A program made the position numbers and the translations under genes. 25,774 bases of DNA. Source: Pseudomonadota bacterium (GTDB lineage Bacteria > Pseudomonadota > Alphaproteobacteria > Rhizobiales > Rhizobiaceae). The stretch covers positions 1-25,774 of the forward strand of contig JAEYRU010000300.1 in NCBI GenBank assembly GCA_023435335.1, read 5' to 3'. This document shows, piece by piece, positions 7,920-15,862 of this stretch. The notes beneath the pieces are model-generated. The model did no database searches. It was not told where the DNA came from and worked only from the letters and a program-made list of their open reading frames with translations. Positions within the stretch are counted from its first letter, which is position 1. The number at the start of each line of letters is the position of its first letter.

Positions 7920-7945
7920 GTCTGGCGCATGGCGCTGCGCCAGAC
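7920..7945 (-). terminator. strong intergenic hairpin downstream of mttB
   Basis: Perfect 10-bp inverted repeat (GTCTGGCGCA / TGCGCCAGAC) with a 6-nt loop, between the mttB stop and the hydrolase start. A weaker stem (AGCCCG / CGGGCT, 7973-7992) lies just before it. There is no clear T-tract, so it may be a terminator, an mRNA-stabilising hairpin or a small dispersed palindrome. Confidence 0.5.
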
Positions 7946-7996
7946 TTCCTTGTGGATGATGTCGGCCACTTTAGCCCGGCCTGAAGCGGGCTCCCT

Positions 7997-9589
7997 TCAC
8001 GTGAAGGCGTCGGGCATGGACTCCTTCTTCTTCGCCACGAACGCCTTCAGCGCATCTTCGAGCCCGGGATCCATGTAAGGCGCCTCGTAGGTGTCCAGCC
8101 AGCGGCGCGCGAGTTCGTTGGCGCGCTGCGGCGCGGTCTTCTCGCCTTCGGCCAGCCACTGCTCGTAGGAATTGTTGTCGGCGATCGACGAACGGTAGAA
8201 GGCGGTCTGGAAGTTGGCCTGCGTGTGCGCGCAGCCGAGATAGTGGCTTCCCGGGCCGACCTCGCGGATCGCGTCCATCGCCTGACCGTTCTCGGAGAGG
8301 TCGACACCCTCCGCCAGCTTCTGGCTCATGCCGAGCTGGTCGACGTCCATCATGAACTTCTCGTAGCAGGAGGCGAGCCCGCCCTCGAGCCAGCCGGCCG
8401 CGTGCAGCACGAAATTGGTGCCGGCAAGCAGGGTCGAGTTCAGCGTGTTGGCGCTCTCGTAGGCCGCCTGTGCGTCCGGGATCTTCGAGGCGCAGAGGGA
8501 CCCGCCGGTGCGGAACGGCAGGTTGAGCCGCCGCGCCAGCTGAGCTGCCCCGTATGACACAAGCGACGGCTCCGGCGTGCCGAAGGTCGGCGCGCCGGAC
8601 TGCATGGAAATCGAGGAGGCGAAGGTGCCGAACAACACCGGCGCGCCGGGCCGGACGAGCTGCGTGAAGGCCGCGCCCGCCAACACTTCCGCGAGCACCT
8701 GCGTCAGGGTGCCGCCGACCGTCACCGGGCTCATCGCGCCGGCGAGTATGAACGGCGTGATGATCGTCGCCTGGTTGTTTCGGGCATAGACCTTCGCCGC
8801 GCCCAGCATCGTGCCGTCGAAGACCATCGGCGAGTTGGCGTTGATCAGGTTGATGACGACGGTGTTCTCGTCGACGAACTTCTCGCCGAAGAGGATCTTG
8901 CACATCTCCACCGTGTCTTCCGCGCGCTCCGGCGCCGTGACCGAGCCCATGAAGGGCTTGTCGGAGTACTTCATGTGCGCGAACACCATGTCGAGGTGCC
9001 GCTTGTTGACCGGCACATCCACCGGCTCGCATACGGTGCCGCCCGAATGGTGGATCGATGGCGCCATGTAGGCGAGTTTCACGAAGTTGCGGAAATCCTC
9101 GATCGCGGCGTAGCGGCGGTTTCCATCCAAGTCGCGCACGAAGGGCGGGCCGTAGACGGGCGCAAAGACCGTCGCATCGCCGCCGATCTGCACCGAGCGC
9201 TCGGGATTGCGCGCATGCTGCGTGAAAACCGAAGGCGCGGTCTTCAAAAGCTGCCGGCAAAGCCCTTTCGGGAAATGCACCCGCTCCCCGCGCACGTCCG
9301 CACCTGCTTCCTTCCAGAGAGCCAGCGCTTCGGCGTCGTCCCGGAACTCGATGCCGATTTCCTCGAGCACCGTGTCGGCATTGGCCTCGATCAGCGCCAG
9401 GCCTTCTTCGTCCAGAACCTCGAAGACGTTGATCCGGCGCCGTATGTAGGTGAGCGACTGGCCCGGTCCGCCGCCCGAGCGCGCTGCCCGTCGTGCCGCA
9501 GCCCCGCCGCGTTCTCCGCGGCCGCCGCGTCTGCTTCCGCTCTGGGCTACGGCCGGCCCGTCGGCCAAATCGTCTTCCATGACCGTCAT
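7997..9589 (-). CDS. mttB: MttB-family (non-pyrrolysine) corrinoid-dependent methyltransferase
   Basis: The protein is 530 aa, typical for the MttB superfamily. Those enzymes take a methyl group from a quaternary or tertiary amine and place it on Co(I) of a corrinoid protein. The frame is open throughout without an internal TAG, so it is not a pyrrolysine-type trimethylamine enzyme. It belongs to the branch that includes glycine betaine methyltransferase MtgB, with other betaines possible. Family stretches include YGPPFVRDLDGNRRY, IHHSGGTVCEPVDVP, DKPFMGSVTAPERAED and GAMSPVTVGGTLTQVLAEVL. Residues 17-52 are an Arg/Gly/Ala-rich tail (SGSRRGGRGERGGAAARRAA). The start has GAGG 7 nt upstream. 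The likely partner is the corrinoid protein at 11582. Substrate is inference. Confidence 0.9.
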   Translation of the reverse strand: MTVMEDDLADGPAVAQSGSRRGGRGERGGAAARRAARSGGGPGQSLTYIRRRINVFEVLDEEGLALIEANADTVLEEIGIEFRDDAEALALWKEAGADVRGERVHFPKGLCRQLLKTAPSVFTQHARNPERSVQIGGDATVFAPVYGPPFVRDLDGNRRYAAIEDFRNFVKLAYMAPSIHHSGGTVCEPVDVPVNKRHLDMVFAHMKYSDKPFMGSVTAPERAEDTVEMCKILFGEKFVDENTVVINLINANSPMVFDGTMLGAAKVYARNNQATIITPFILAGAMSPVTVGGTLTQVLAEVLAGAAFTQLVRPGAPVLFGTFASSISMQSGAPTFGTPEPSLVSYGAAQLARRLNLPFRTGGSLCASKIPDAQAAYESANTLNSTLLAGTNFVLHAAGWLEGGLASCYEKFMMDVDQLGMSQKLAEGVDLSENGQAMDAIREVGPGSHYLGCAHTQANFQTAFYRSSIADNNSYEQWLAEGEKTAPQRANELARRWLDTYEAPYMDPGLEDALKAFVAKKKESMPDAFT

Positions 9590-9600
9590 CCTCGCACCTC

Positions 9601-9638
9601 AACTGGCCTTTCTAGCGGTATTCTGGCCAGTTTCTAGC
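9601..9638 (-). promoter_or_regulatory. repeated element immediately upstream of mttB
   Basis: On the reverse strand GCTAGAAA occurs twice, 22 bp apart (9638-9631 and 9616-9609), followed by CTGGCCAG and GGCCAG respectively. The outer ends form a perfect 8-bp inverted repeat AACTGGCC (9601-9608) / GGCCAGTT (9625-9632). The block sits 12-49 bp before the mttB start, a place for an operator or leader hairpin. The binding protein is unknown. Confidence 0.5.
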
Positions 9639-9761
9639 CCAGCGCGGGCTTTGAAACGGCCCGCGCGCGCCAGAGGGTGTCGCAATGAAGATACTTGAAA
9701 GAGGCTGCTTCCGACCGAGACCGAATGCCAGCTTCCCGGGTCCTGCTGCACCGGACGTCGG

Positions 9762-11324
9762 CTATGGCCGCGTGAACCGGTATTTCTGTTGGTTGTCGCC
9801 GGCGGCAAGGGTGAAACCGCCAACGCCGCCGCTCATGGCAGCCTCGAATTGCACGAGACCGAACGGCTCCGGCCCCATGTTCTCGGCGACAGCCGCAAAA
9901 CGGCCCTCCGGTAGCAGAGTGACGTCGAAGGCCTGCCCGCCCCGGTCGGCGAGCTTCAGCTTCGCGCCGGTGGCCGAGATCTCGAGCAGAAGACCGCCGC
10001 CGTCTTCCATGACCTTCGCCTCGCCGAAGCTGTCATTGACGTAGTCTCCGGCGAGCGGCCCCAGAGTTGTGGGCGGCTGCGGTGCGACAGCGGCCGCCGA
10101 CCTCGCTGTCGCGACGGCCGCGAGAACAGCCTTCAGCTTGTTCGCGGCGTGATCCACCTCCGCATTGCCCAGCAGCCGGTCGAGCAACCATTCGCCAACA
10201 GCATCGGGCAGGCCGATATTGGCCTCGTTGGTGAGCACTATGACGCCCACATCCCGGTCAGGCACCATTCCGATGTAGGCGCCATAGGACAGCGTGCCCC
10301 CATTGTGCCAGACGATGCGGCCATTCGGAGTATCCTGGATCACCCAGCCCATGGCATAGGCCACCCGGTCCGTGATGCCTATGCGCGGCGTCTTCGTCAC
10401 CGCCAGGTTCTCGGCTGACACGAGGCGCTTGCCCTCGAACATGCCGCCGGCAAGATGCAGGCGAACCCAGCGCGCCAAATCCTCCACAGTCGAGTTGATC
10501 GCGCCGGCGGCACCGAACCCATAAGGGAAGATCGGAGTGAAGGGGACCTCCACCGTCCCCTCTGGCGTCCAGCGATGGCCCCAGCTGCGGTTGACGGCCG
10601 CTTCGATCGCATCGGCCGTCACCGAAGAGTCGCGCATGCCGAGCGGATCGAAGATCTCCTTCTGCAGGACCGTGTTCCAATCGGCTTCGCCGAATTGCCG
10701 GGCGACGATGCGCTGCGCCAGCATGTGCGTCACGTTCGTGTAGGCGAAAGTCGAGCGGAAGCTGGATACCGGCTCGGCGAAGCGCATGGCGCGCACCATG
10801 CCTGCCTGATCAACACCCAGCATGCCCAGGATATCATTGGCATAGGGCAGGAGGCCGGACCGCTGCGCGAGCAGGTCGAACACGCGGAACCCGCTGGTCA
10901 CCCACGAATCCCTCATCTGGAAATCCGGATCCAGATCGACCACGCGGGCGTCCCATTCGAGCCGCCCGCGGTCGGCGGCGATCGCCATGGTGGTCGCCAG
11001 GAATGCCTTGGTGGTCGAACCGATCTGGAACACCGTTCCCTGGTCCACCGGATCGCCGCCCTTGCGGCCCACACCGTAACCCTTGGCAAAGTGCAGGGTG
11101 TCACCAGTGACGATGCCCAGCACCAGTCCGGGATTGTCGAAGGACTTCATGGCGGCGTCGACATAGGCGTCGAGAGTGCCTCCAAGTTCGCCGATGCGGC
11201 GCTCCATCTCCTCGTCTGCGCGCGCGATCTGGGCCATGCCCATGATCAGAAGCAGCATCGTCGAGAGCAGGACCGACAGCCAGCGCGCACGGCGTGGCGC
11301 GGCGGAAATCGCATGAGGGCCCAT
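9762..11324 (-). CDS. exported serine hydrolase, class C beta-lactamase/PBP fold
   Basis: The 520-aa protein has an N-terminal signal peptide (RRARWLSVLLSTMLLLIMGMAQIARA, cleavage after about A36) and so is periplasmic. The catalytic domain keeps all three motifs: S103-T-T-K106 (IGSTTKAFLA), Y195-T-N197 (FAYTNVTH) and H340-N-G342 (WHNGGTLSYG, in the KTG position). A C-terminal DUF3471-like beta domain (about 400-520) follows. Such proteins are usually D-aminopeptidase or esterase-like rather than antibiotic-resistance enzymes. The start at 11324 has GGAGG 8 nt upstream; the GTG at 11333 lies within that ribosome site region. It is divergent from the corrinoid protein gene, with a 257-bp intergenic region. 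Confidence 0.88.
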   Translation of the reverse strand: MGPHAISAAPRRARWLSVLLSTMLLLIMGMAQIARADEEMERRIGELGGTLDAYVDAAMKSFDNPGLVLGIVTGDTLHFAKGYGVGRKGGDPVDQGTVFQIGSTTKAFLATTMAIAADRGRLEWDARVVDLDPDFQMRDSWVTSGFRVFDLLAQRSGLLPYANDILGMLGVDQAGMVRAMRFAEPVSSFRSTFAYTNVTHMLAQRIVARQFGEADWNTVLQKEIFDPLGMRDSSVTADAIEAAVNRSWGHRWTPEGTVEVPFTPIFPYGFGAAGAINSTVEDLARWVRLHLAGGMFEGKRLVSAENLAVTKTPRIGITDRVAYAMGWVIQDTPNGRIVWHNGGTLSYGAYIGMVPDRDVGVIVLTNEANIGLPDAVGEWLLDRLLGNAEVDHAANKLKAVLAAVATARSAAAVAPQPPTTLGPLAGDYVNDSFGEAKVMEDGGGLLLEISATGAKLKLADRGGQAFDVTLLPEGRFAAVAENMGPEPFGLVQFEAAMSGGVGGFTLAAGDNQQKYRFTRP

Positions 11325-11447
11325 GGAATACACCTCCTGCCCGGCCGCATACTTCGCGAAAAGGCGGCGAGGCTGCAGACTCCCGCTTCATTTGCGCGTT
11401 GGCAAGGTGCGCTACGTCCTCGTCCACTCGGAAAATGCCGTGATGGT

Positions 11448-11463
11448 TAGGGAAGCCTAACAA
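11448..11463. promoter_or_regulatory. small palindrome in the divergent intergenic region
   Basis: Perfect inverted repeat GTTAGG-gaag-CCTAAC, 120 bp before the corrinoid protein start and 125 bp before the serine hydrolase start. It could be an operator or a small hairpin. The rest of 11325-11581 shows no copy of the ATATAAAGA operator. A weak promoter-like TTGCGG ... TATGGC lies near 11488-11515. Confidence 0.35.
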
Positions 11464-11581
11464 CGGCACGGGCGGTCGCTTTCCTTTTGCGGTGCGTCGC
11501 AAATCGGCTATGGCAAGTATGTCCGCCAAGACTATGTGTTGGTGGCTGAAGCCCCTGCTGGCCCCGACTGGAGCTTTCTAG

Positions 11582-12280
11582 ATGTCCGACGACGAAATCA
11601 TTCTCTCCGAACTCCCCGACGACGAGCTCGTGCTGCAGATGCACGACGACCTCTATGACGGGCTGAAGGAGGAGATCGTGGAAGGCACGAATATACTCCT
11701 TTCCCGTGGCTGGGCTCCCTACAGGGTGCTCACGGAGGCGCTTGTCGAAGGCATGCGCATCGTCGGCGAGGATTTTCGCGACGGCATTCTGTTCGTGCCC
11801 GAAGTGCTGCTTTCGGCCAACGCGATGAAGGCCGGGATGGCGATCCTGCGCCCGCTGCTGGTGGAAACCGGCGCGCCCAAGCAGGGCAAGATGGTGATCG
11901 GCACCGTCAAGGGCGATATCCACGATATCGGCAAGAACCTCGTCGGCATGATGATGGAGGGTGCCGGGTTCGACGTGATCGACCTCGGGATCAACAATGC
12001 TGTCGAGAACTACCTCAATGCCATTGAGGAGCATAAGCCGGACATCATCGGCATGTCGGCGCTCCTGACCACGACGATGCCCTACATGAAGGTCGTCATC
12101 GATACGCTCAAGGAGAAAGGCATCCGCGACGATCTCGTCGTGCTCGTCGGCGGCGCGCCGCTCAACGAGGAATTCGGCAAGGCCGTGGGAGCCGACGCCT
12201 ATTGCCGCGATGCCGCCGTGGCGGTCGAGACCGCGAAGGATTTCATGAAGCGCAAGCACAACCAGATGGCAGGCGCCTGA
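11582..12280 (+). CDS. mtbC: corrinoid (B12-binding) methyl carrier protein, MtbC/MetH-cap type
   Basis: The 232-aa protein has the two domains of a methyl-carrier corrinoid protein. A helical cap comprises residues about 12-95 (FRDGILFVPEVLLSANAMKAGM). A Rossmann B12 domain comprises about 102-222, with KGDIHDIGKNL (110-120; H114 is the lower cobalt ligand), then IIGMSALLTTTM and VLVGGAPLNEEF. It would shuttle a methyl group on cobalt between methyltransferases. It matches the B12 module of MetH and is the only corrinoid protein in the window. The first 35 residues are very acidic (13 Asp/Glu against one Lys), opposite in charge to the basic tails of the methyltransferases. GGAG lies 8 nt before the ATG. 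A terminator follows at 12330. Confidence 0.93.
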   Translation: MSDDEIILSELPDDELVLQMHDDLYDGLKEEIVEGTNILLSRGWAPYRVLTEALVEGMRIVGEDFRDGILFVPEVLLSANAMKAGMAILRPLLVETGAPKQGKMVIGTVKGDIHDIGKNLVGMMMEGAGFDVIDLGINNAVENYLNAIEEHKPDIIGMSALLTTTMPYMKVVIDTLKEKGIRDDLVVLVGGAPLNEEFGKAVGADAYCRDAAVAVETAKDFMKRKHNQMAGA

Positions 12281-12329
12281 CCTCGCTGACGGTGGTGCGC
12301 GCCTGGACTTTGCTGTAGGCAGTGATCCC

Positions 12330-12356
12330 GACCCGGCCGGCTGGCCGGGTCTTTCG
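12330..12356 (+). terminator. Rho-independent terminator of the corrinoid protein gene
   Basis: Perfect 9-bp stem GACCCGGCC / GGCCGGGTC with loop GGCT, followed by a T-rich run (TTTCG, then TTTC), 50 bp after the stop codon. It makes the corrinoid gene a single-gene transcript and argues against a GT39 start upstream of it. Confidence 0.85.
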
Positions 12357-12375
12357 TTTCGACAGCCGGGCGGGC

Positions 12376-13890
12376 ATGCAGTCAGCAATGGATGATCTTC
12401 TTCCAAAGGGATCCGCGGAGCGACGCGCCGCGATCCTGATACTGGCGTTCCTGGTGCTGCGGCTGGCGCTCTCCGCGGTTTTTCCGCTGATCGCCGACGA
12501 AGCCTATGCGGTCGTCGTCTCGCGCCAACCCGCACTTTCCTATTTCGACCATCCTCCGCTGGCGTTTGGGTTTGCCCGACTTTTCGCCTGGCTTTTCGGC
12601 ACCGAGGCTGCGTTCGTCGTGCGGCTGCCGCATGTGGTGATGGGGTCAGGCTCCGCCTGGCTGCTCTTTCTCGTCACCCGTCGCGCCTTCGGCGCTGAAG
12701 CCGGTTTCTGGGCCGCCGCCTGGTATTCGGTCGCCCCCTTCTTCTTCATATCGGGCGGCCATTTCGTCGTACCTGACGGCCCGCTCGCCTTCTTCACGCT
12801 CCTGACGCTGTGGCTGGTGCTGCCGGACCTTATCGAGGATCGCCGGCCCGAAACGAGACGCTGGCTCCTGGCCGGACTGACGCTCGGCGCGGCGCTGCTG
12901 TCGAAATACACCGCGGTATTGTTCGGTGTAGCCGCTTTTCTGTTGCTTTTGTGGCTGCCTCGCGGCCGTAGGGCGTTGGCAAGCCCCGGCCCGTGGATTG
13001 CACTGGCCATCGCCGCCGCGTGTCTCGCGCCGGTGCTGGTATGGAACGTCACGCATGACTGGGCATCCTTCGGCTTCCAGTCGGGACGGGCCTTCGGCGG
13101 CATGGTGAATCCGGCCAATTTCCTTGCCGTGCAGGCGGGACAGGCGGCCTTCCTGCTGCCCTGGACTTGGGCTTTGGCCCTGATCGCGATCGCGCGCGGC
13201 ATCCTTCGCCCGCATGTGGATGCCGAGCGGATTTTCGCGGTCCTGGCCGTGCTTCCAGTCCTGGTGTTCGGCGCAACGTCGTTCTTCGGTTCCGAAATCC
13301 TGCCGCATTGGGCGATGCCGGGCTTCCTCTTCGCGTTCCCGCTGGTCGGAGCCTGGTCCGCCCGCATGCTGGAGCGCATGCCGCGCGCCGTACCGCGCCT
13401 GCTTGCGGGTTCAGCCGTCGCGGTTCCGCTCGTCGCGCTGCTCGCCGTAATTCAGACGAACCATGCGCTGCTCACGCGGGCGCTTGGCCTGTCGTCGCCG
13501 GGCTTCGACTGGACGATCCTGTCCTGGGATGCGCTCACCGAGGATTTCGCCGATCGGGGCATCCTGGCCGACGGCCAGTCCTATCTCGTTCCCTCGAGCT
13601 GGATCACCGGCGGAAAGGCCGGCCATGCGCTCGGACCGACCCTGCCGATAGCCCCTCCCCCGAAGGATCCGCGGCATTTCGCCTTCATGGAAGACCCAAG
13701 GACCCAGGGGCGTACGCGCGGCTATGCCGTTGCCGCCGCGTGGCCGGGTCAAGGAGAGACGGCGCTCCGCCAGCTCGAGCAACTCATTGCCGAAACCTAC
13801 AGGCCCAACGGCGAACCCTGGGCGCTAATCCAGCAGGTGGGCGGCCGGCCTGCCTTCGAGATCGTGGTTGTGCCCGTGGAGTATCGCTAG
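12376..13890 (+). CDS. GT39 (ArnT/PMT-like) lipid-linked sugar glycosyltransferase
   Basis: The 504-aa polytopic inner-membrane protein has about 10-12 hydrophobic segments. The first periplasmic loop carries the GT39 signature: an acidic DEAY (about 38-41) followed by ALSYFDHPPLAFGF, and later VPDGPLAFFTLLTLW. Such enzymes move a sugar from a polyprenyl-phosphate donor to lipid or protein on the periplasmic side. The start at 12376 is chosen because an upstream in-frame ATG (12322) would include the terminator; an ATG at 12388 is also possible. The convergent gene is a DPM-like GT2 with a GtrA domain, a typical donor-side partner. The two stops share CTAG. Confidence 0.85.
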   Translation: MQSAMDDLLPKGSAERRAAILILAFLVLRLALSAVFPLIADEAYAVVVSRQPALSYFDHPPLAFGFARLFAWLFGTEAAFVVRLPHVVMGSGSAWLLFLVTRRAFGAEAGFWAAAWYSVAPFFFISGGHFVVPDGPLAFFTLLTLWLVLPDLIEDRRPETRRWLLAGLTLGAALLSKYTAVLFGVAAFLLLLWLPRGRRALASPGPWIALAIAAACLAPVLVWNVTHDWASFGFQSGRAFGGMVNPANFLAVQAGQAAFLLPWTWALALIAIARGILRPHVDAERIFAVLAVLPVLVFGATSFFGSEILPHWAMPGFLFAFPLVGAWSARMLERMPRAVPRLLAGSAVAVPLVALLAVIQTNHALLTRALGLSSPGFDWTILSWDALTEDFADRGILADGQSYLVPSSWITGGKAGHALGPTLPIAPPPKDPRHFAFMEDPRTQGRTRGYAVAAAWPGQGETALRQLEQLIAETYRPNGEPWALIQQVGGRPAFEIVVVPVEYR

Positions 13891-14975
13891 ACGTCGCGCC
13901 AGGTCACGAGCTTCGTCACCGCATAATTGAACACGGAGCTCATCAGCGCGCCCGCCAGACCAGCGAGCATCGTCCGCTCGTCGAATTGATAGATCCACAC
14001 CGCCACGCTGATGTTCGCGACGGCGCCGAGGCTGCACACCAGATAAAAGGTGACGAGCCCGTAGAGGATGCGCCACCCTTTCAGCCGCTTGTGCGCGAAG
14101 GTGAGCCAGTTGTTTAGCAGGAAGTTGGTGGTCATGGCGATCAGGGTCGCGCCAAGCTGCGCCCAGACGAATGAGACGAGCAGTATCTCCGCAAGTCCGT
14201 AGAGGGCGACGAGGTGCACGAAGATGCCGCTGAACCCCACTAGCGAGAACATGAGGAACTGCACCGGCAGCAGCCCCCCGGACAGGCGCGACAGCAGCAG
14301 CCCGAGGAACTGCATTGTCACGACTACGCCGAGCTTGCTTTCGCCATGCTCGCGTTTGCGGAAGGTGAACGGAACCTCCTCCACGCGCGCCTCGGGTCCC
14401 AGCCGCGAAAGGATGTCGAAGAGTATCTTGAAGCCCTCGCGCGACACCGAACCAGCCAGGCGGTCCGCCATGTCCCGCCTGATCATGAAGAAGCCGCTCA
14501 TCGGGTCGCTGACTTTCTGCGCCATCAGGAACTGCGATAGTGTCGTGGCCAGCTCGCTGCCCCGGGCGCGCGTGCGCGAAAAGCCCTCTCCCGACGTTCC
14601 GCCATCGGCATAGCGCGTGCCGATGACGACGTCGGCACCGGCCTCAAGCTTCGCCAGCATCGCCGGCAGAATCGTCTCGTCGTGTTGGCCGTCGGCATCC
14701 ATCACCACCACGACAGGCGCCGATGCCGCCATCATGCCCTCGATGCAGGCGCCCGACAGGCCGCGCCGCCCTACCCGCCGGATGCATCGCACATGCGGCT
14801 TCTCGGCGGTGATACGCCGCGCGGCAGCCGCGGTGCCGTCAGGGCTGTCGTCGTCCACCACGATGATCTCGTGTGCGACGCCGGGCAGCGCTTCGCCGAT
14901 GCGCTCGACCATCAGCGGTATGTTCGCCGCTTCATTGAAGGTCGGGAGCACGATCGTCAGTTGCGGGGATTTCAT
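13887..14975 (-). CDS. polyprenyl-phosphate glycosyltransferase (GT2, DPM1-like) fused to GtrA membrane domain
   Basis: The protein is 362 aa. Residues 1-220 form a GT2 domain like dolichol-phosphate mannosyltransferase: TIVLPTFNEAANIP, EIIVVDDDSPDGT, the DxD-bearing VVVMDADGQHD, SDPMSGFFMIRRD and PFTFRKREHGESKLG. Residues about 235-360 are a four-helix GtrA membrane domain (FSLVGFSGIFVHLVALYGL, TTNFLLNNWLTF). It probably makes a polyprenyl-phosphate sugar on the cytoplasmic face and helps flip it, supplying the GT39 enzyme next door. The start is at ATG 14975 (MKSPQLTIVL); the frame stays open upstream but lacks homology. Confidence 0.9.
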   Translation of the reverse strand: MKSPQLTIVLPTFNEAANIPLMVERIGEALPGVAHEIIVVDDDSPDGTAAAARRITAEKPHVRCIRRVGRRGLSGACIEGMMAASAPVVVVMDADGQHDETILPAMLAKLEAGADVVIGTRYADGGTSGEGFSRTRARGSELATTLSQFLMAQKVSDPMSGFFMIRRDMADRLAGSVSREGFKILFDILSRLGPEARVEEVPFTFRKREHGESKLGVVVTMQFLGLLLSRLSGGLLPVQFLMFSLVGFSGIFVHLVALYGLAEILLVSFVWAQLGATLIAMTTNFLLNNWLTFAHKRLKGWRILYGLVTFYLVCSLGAVANISVAVWIYQFDERTMLAGLAGALMSSVFNYAVTKLVTWRDV

Positions 14976-15150
14976 GCGGGCCGCTTCTTGCCAAATGAGA
15001 GAAGGCGCGTTTAAGGGATTTCGGCGCACAGATAAAGGCCGCTGCCCCCGGCGTCGCCGCGACAAAACCGCAGCCACCGAAGTGTCGTCGTCCGCCCGCA
15101 TCTGTCGCAAATCTCGCATCGCCCCGGTGCGCCTGCTATATGGTGGGGCA

Positions 15151-15792
15151 ATGGAACGGCCTGCGACAACCGACGACCGGGCACGCGCGAATGCGCACAA
15201 GGTGCTCGTCATCGCGTGCGGGATGATCGCACGCGAGGTGCTTACGGTGCGCGAAAAGCTGGGTCTCGACCATCTGGAGCTGACCTGCCTGCCGGCGGAG
15301 TTCCACTACAGGCCGGACCGCATCGCCCCCGCAATGGATAAGGCGATCGAGGCGGCGCGCGCCGAAGGATACGGCTCGATCTTCGTGGGTTATGCCGATT
15401 GCGGCACCGGCGGCGAACTCGATCGGGTGTGCGAGAGGCACGGTGTCGAACGCATCGCCGGACCGCACTGCTTCGCCTTCTACCAGGGCATGTCGGATTT
15501 CGAGCGCATGGGCGACGCCGACATGACCTCGTTCTACATGACCGATTTCCTCTGCCGCCAGTTCGAGGCCTTCTTCATCAAGCCGCTCGGGCTCGACCGC
15601 CATCCGGAACTCGCGCAAGACTTCTTCGGCAACTACGAAAAGCTGGTCTATCTTGCCCAGACCGACGCTCCCGAGCTGGAGAAGGTGGCAATCAGGGCAG
15701 CGGCCATGCTTGGCCTCGCCTACGAGAAGCGCCGCACCGGCTACGGCGACCTGACCGCAGCGCTGGCAGGAGCGGCAGCGCCGACGGCCTGA
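15151..15792 (+). CDS. DUF1638 family protein
   Basis: The 213-aa soluble protein has DUF1638 landmarks: VIACGMIAREV (about 19-29), LPAEFHYRPDRI, FVGYADCGTGGELD (about 76-89) and IAGPHCFAFYQG. Conserved Cys/His in these three loops suggest a metal or cofactor site. The biochemical function is unknown. DUF1638 genes are repeatedly found near corrinoid methyltransferase genes, including those of methylamine-using archaea (family knowledge, from memory), which fits the methyl-transfer genes here. The start is at 15151, with GGTGGGG just upstream. Confidence 0.85.
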   Translation: MERPATTDDRARANAHKVLVIACGMIAREVLTVREKLGLDHLELTCLPAEFHYRPDRIAPAMDKAIEAARAEGYGSIFVGYADCGTGGELDRVCERHGVERIAGPHCFAFYQGMSDFERMGDADMTSFYMTDFLCRQFEAFFIKPLGLDRHPELAQDFFGNYEKLVYLAQTDAPELEKVAIRAAAMLGLAYEKRRTGYGDLTAALAGAAAPTA

Positions 15793-15811
15793 CGCGAACG
15801 GTTGCATCGCC

Positions 15812-15859
15812 TGCCTCGCGCGCTAGGTCGACCCTACCGAAACCGATACCGGCGAGGCA
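15812..15859 (+). promoter_or_regulatory. potential Shine-Dalgarno-sequestering stem before the glycolipid-binding gene
   Basis: TGCCTCGC (15812-15819) is the exact complement of GCGAGGCA (15852-15859), which contains the ribosome site of the gene starting at 15863. The 32-nt loop holds a second small stem (TAGG-tcgac-CCTA). If folded, it would hide the ribosome site. Confidence 0.35.
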
Positions 15860-15862
15860 ATC

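Noticed and set aside
7997..9589. Pyrrolysine-encoded trimethylamine methyltransferase
   Set aside because: The frame is continuous with no in-frame TAG, ends in TGA, and no pyl genes are present. It belongs to the non-pyrrolysine branch.
7971..9602. A long open frame (about 540 codons) in another reverse frame over the mttB gene, rich in Arg/Gly/Ala
   Set aside because: It is a codon-bias shadow of mttB. Its protein has no recognisable motifs, while the frame 7997-9589 gives a full MttB family protein.
9762..11324. Antibiotic-resistance beta-lactamase
   Set aside because: The fold and motifs are of the broad serine hydrolase family with a DUF3471-like C-terminus, in a non-mobile context. 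Nothing points to clinical-type resistance.
11569..11581. TTTCTAG right before the corrinoid protein start as a shared site with the mttB upstream repeats
   Set aside because: Only seven bases match, the adjacent GGCC block has different spacing and the sequence overlaps the translation start zone, so chance is likely.
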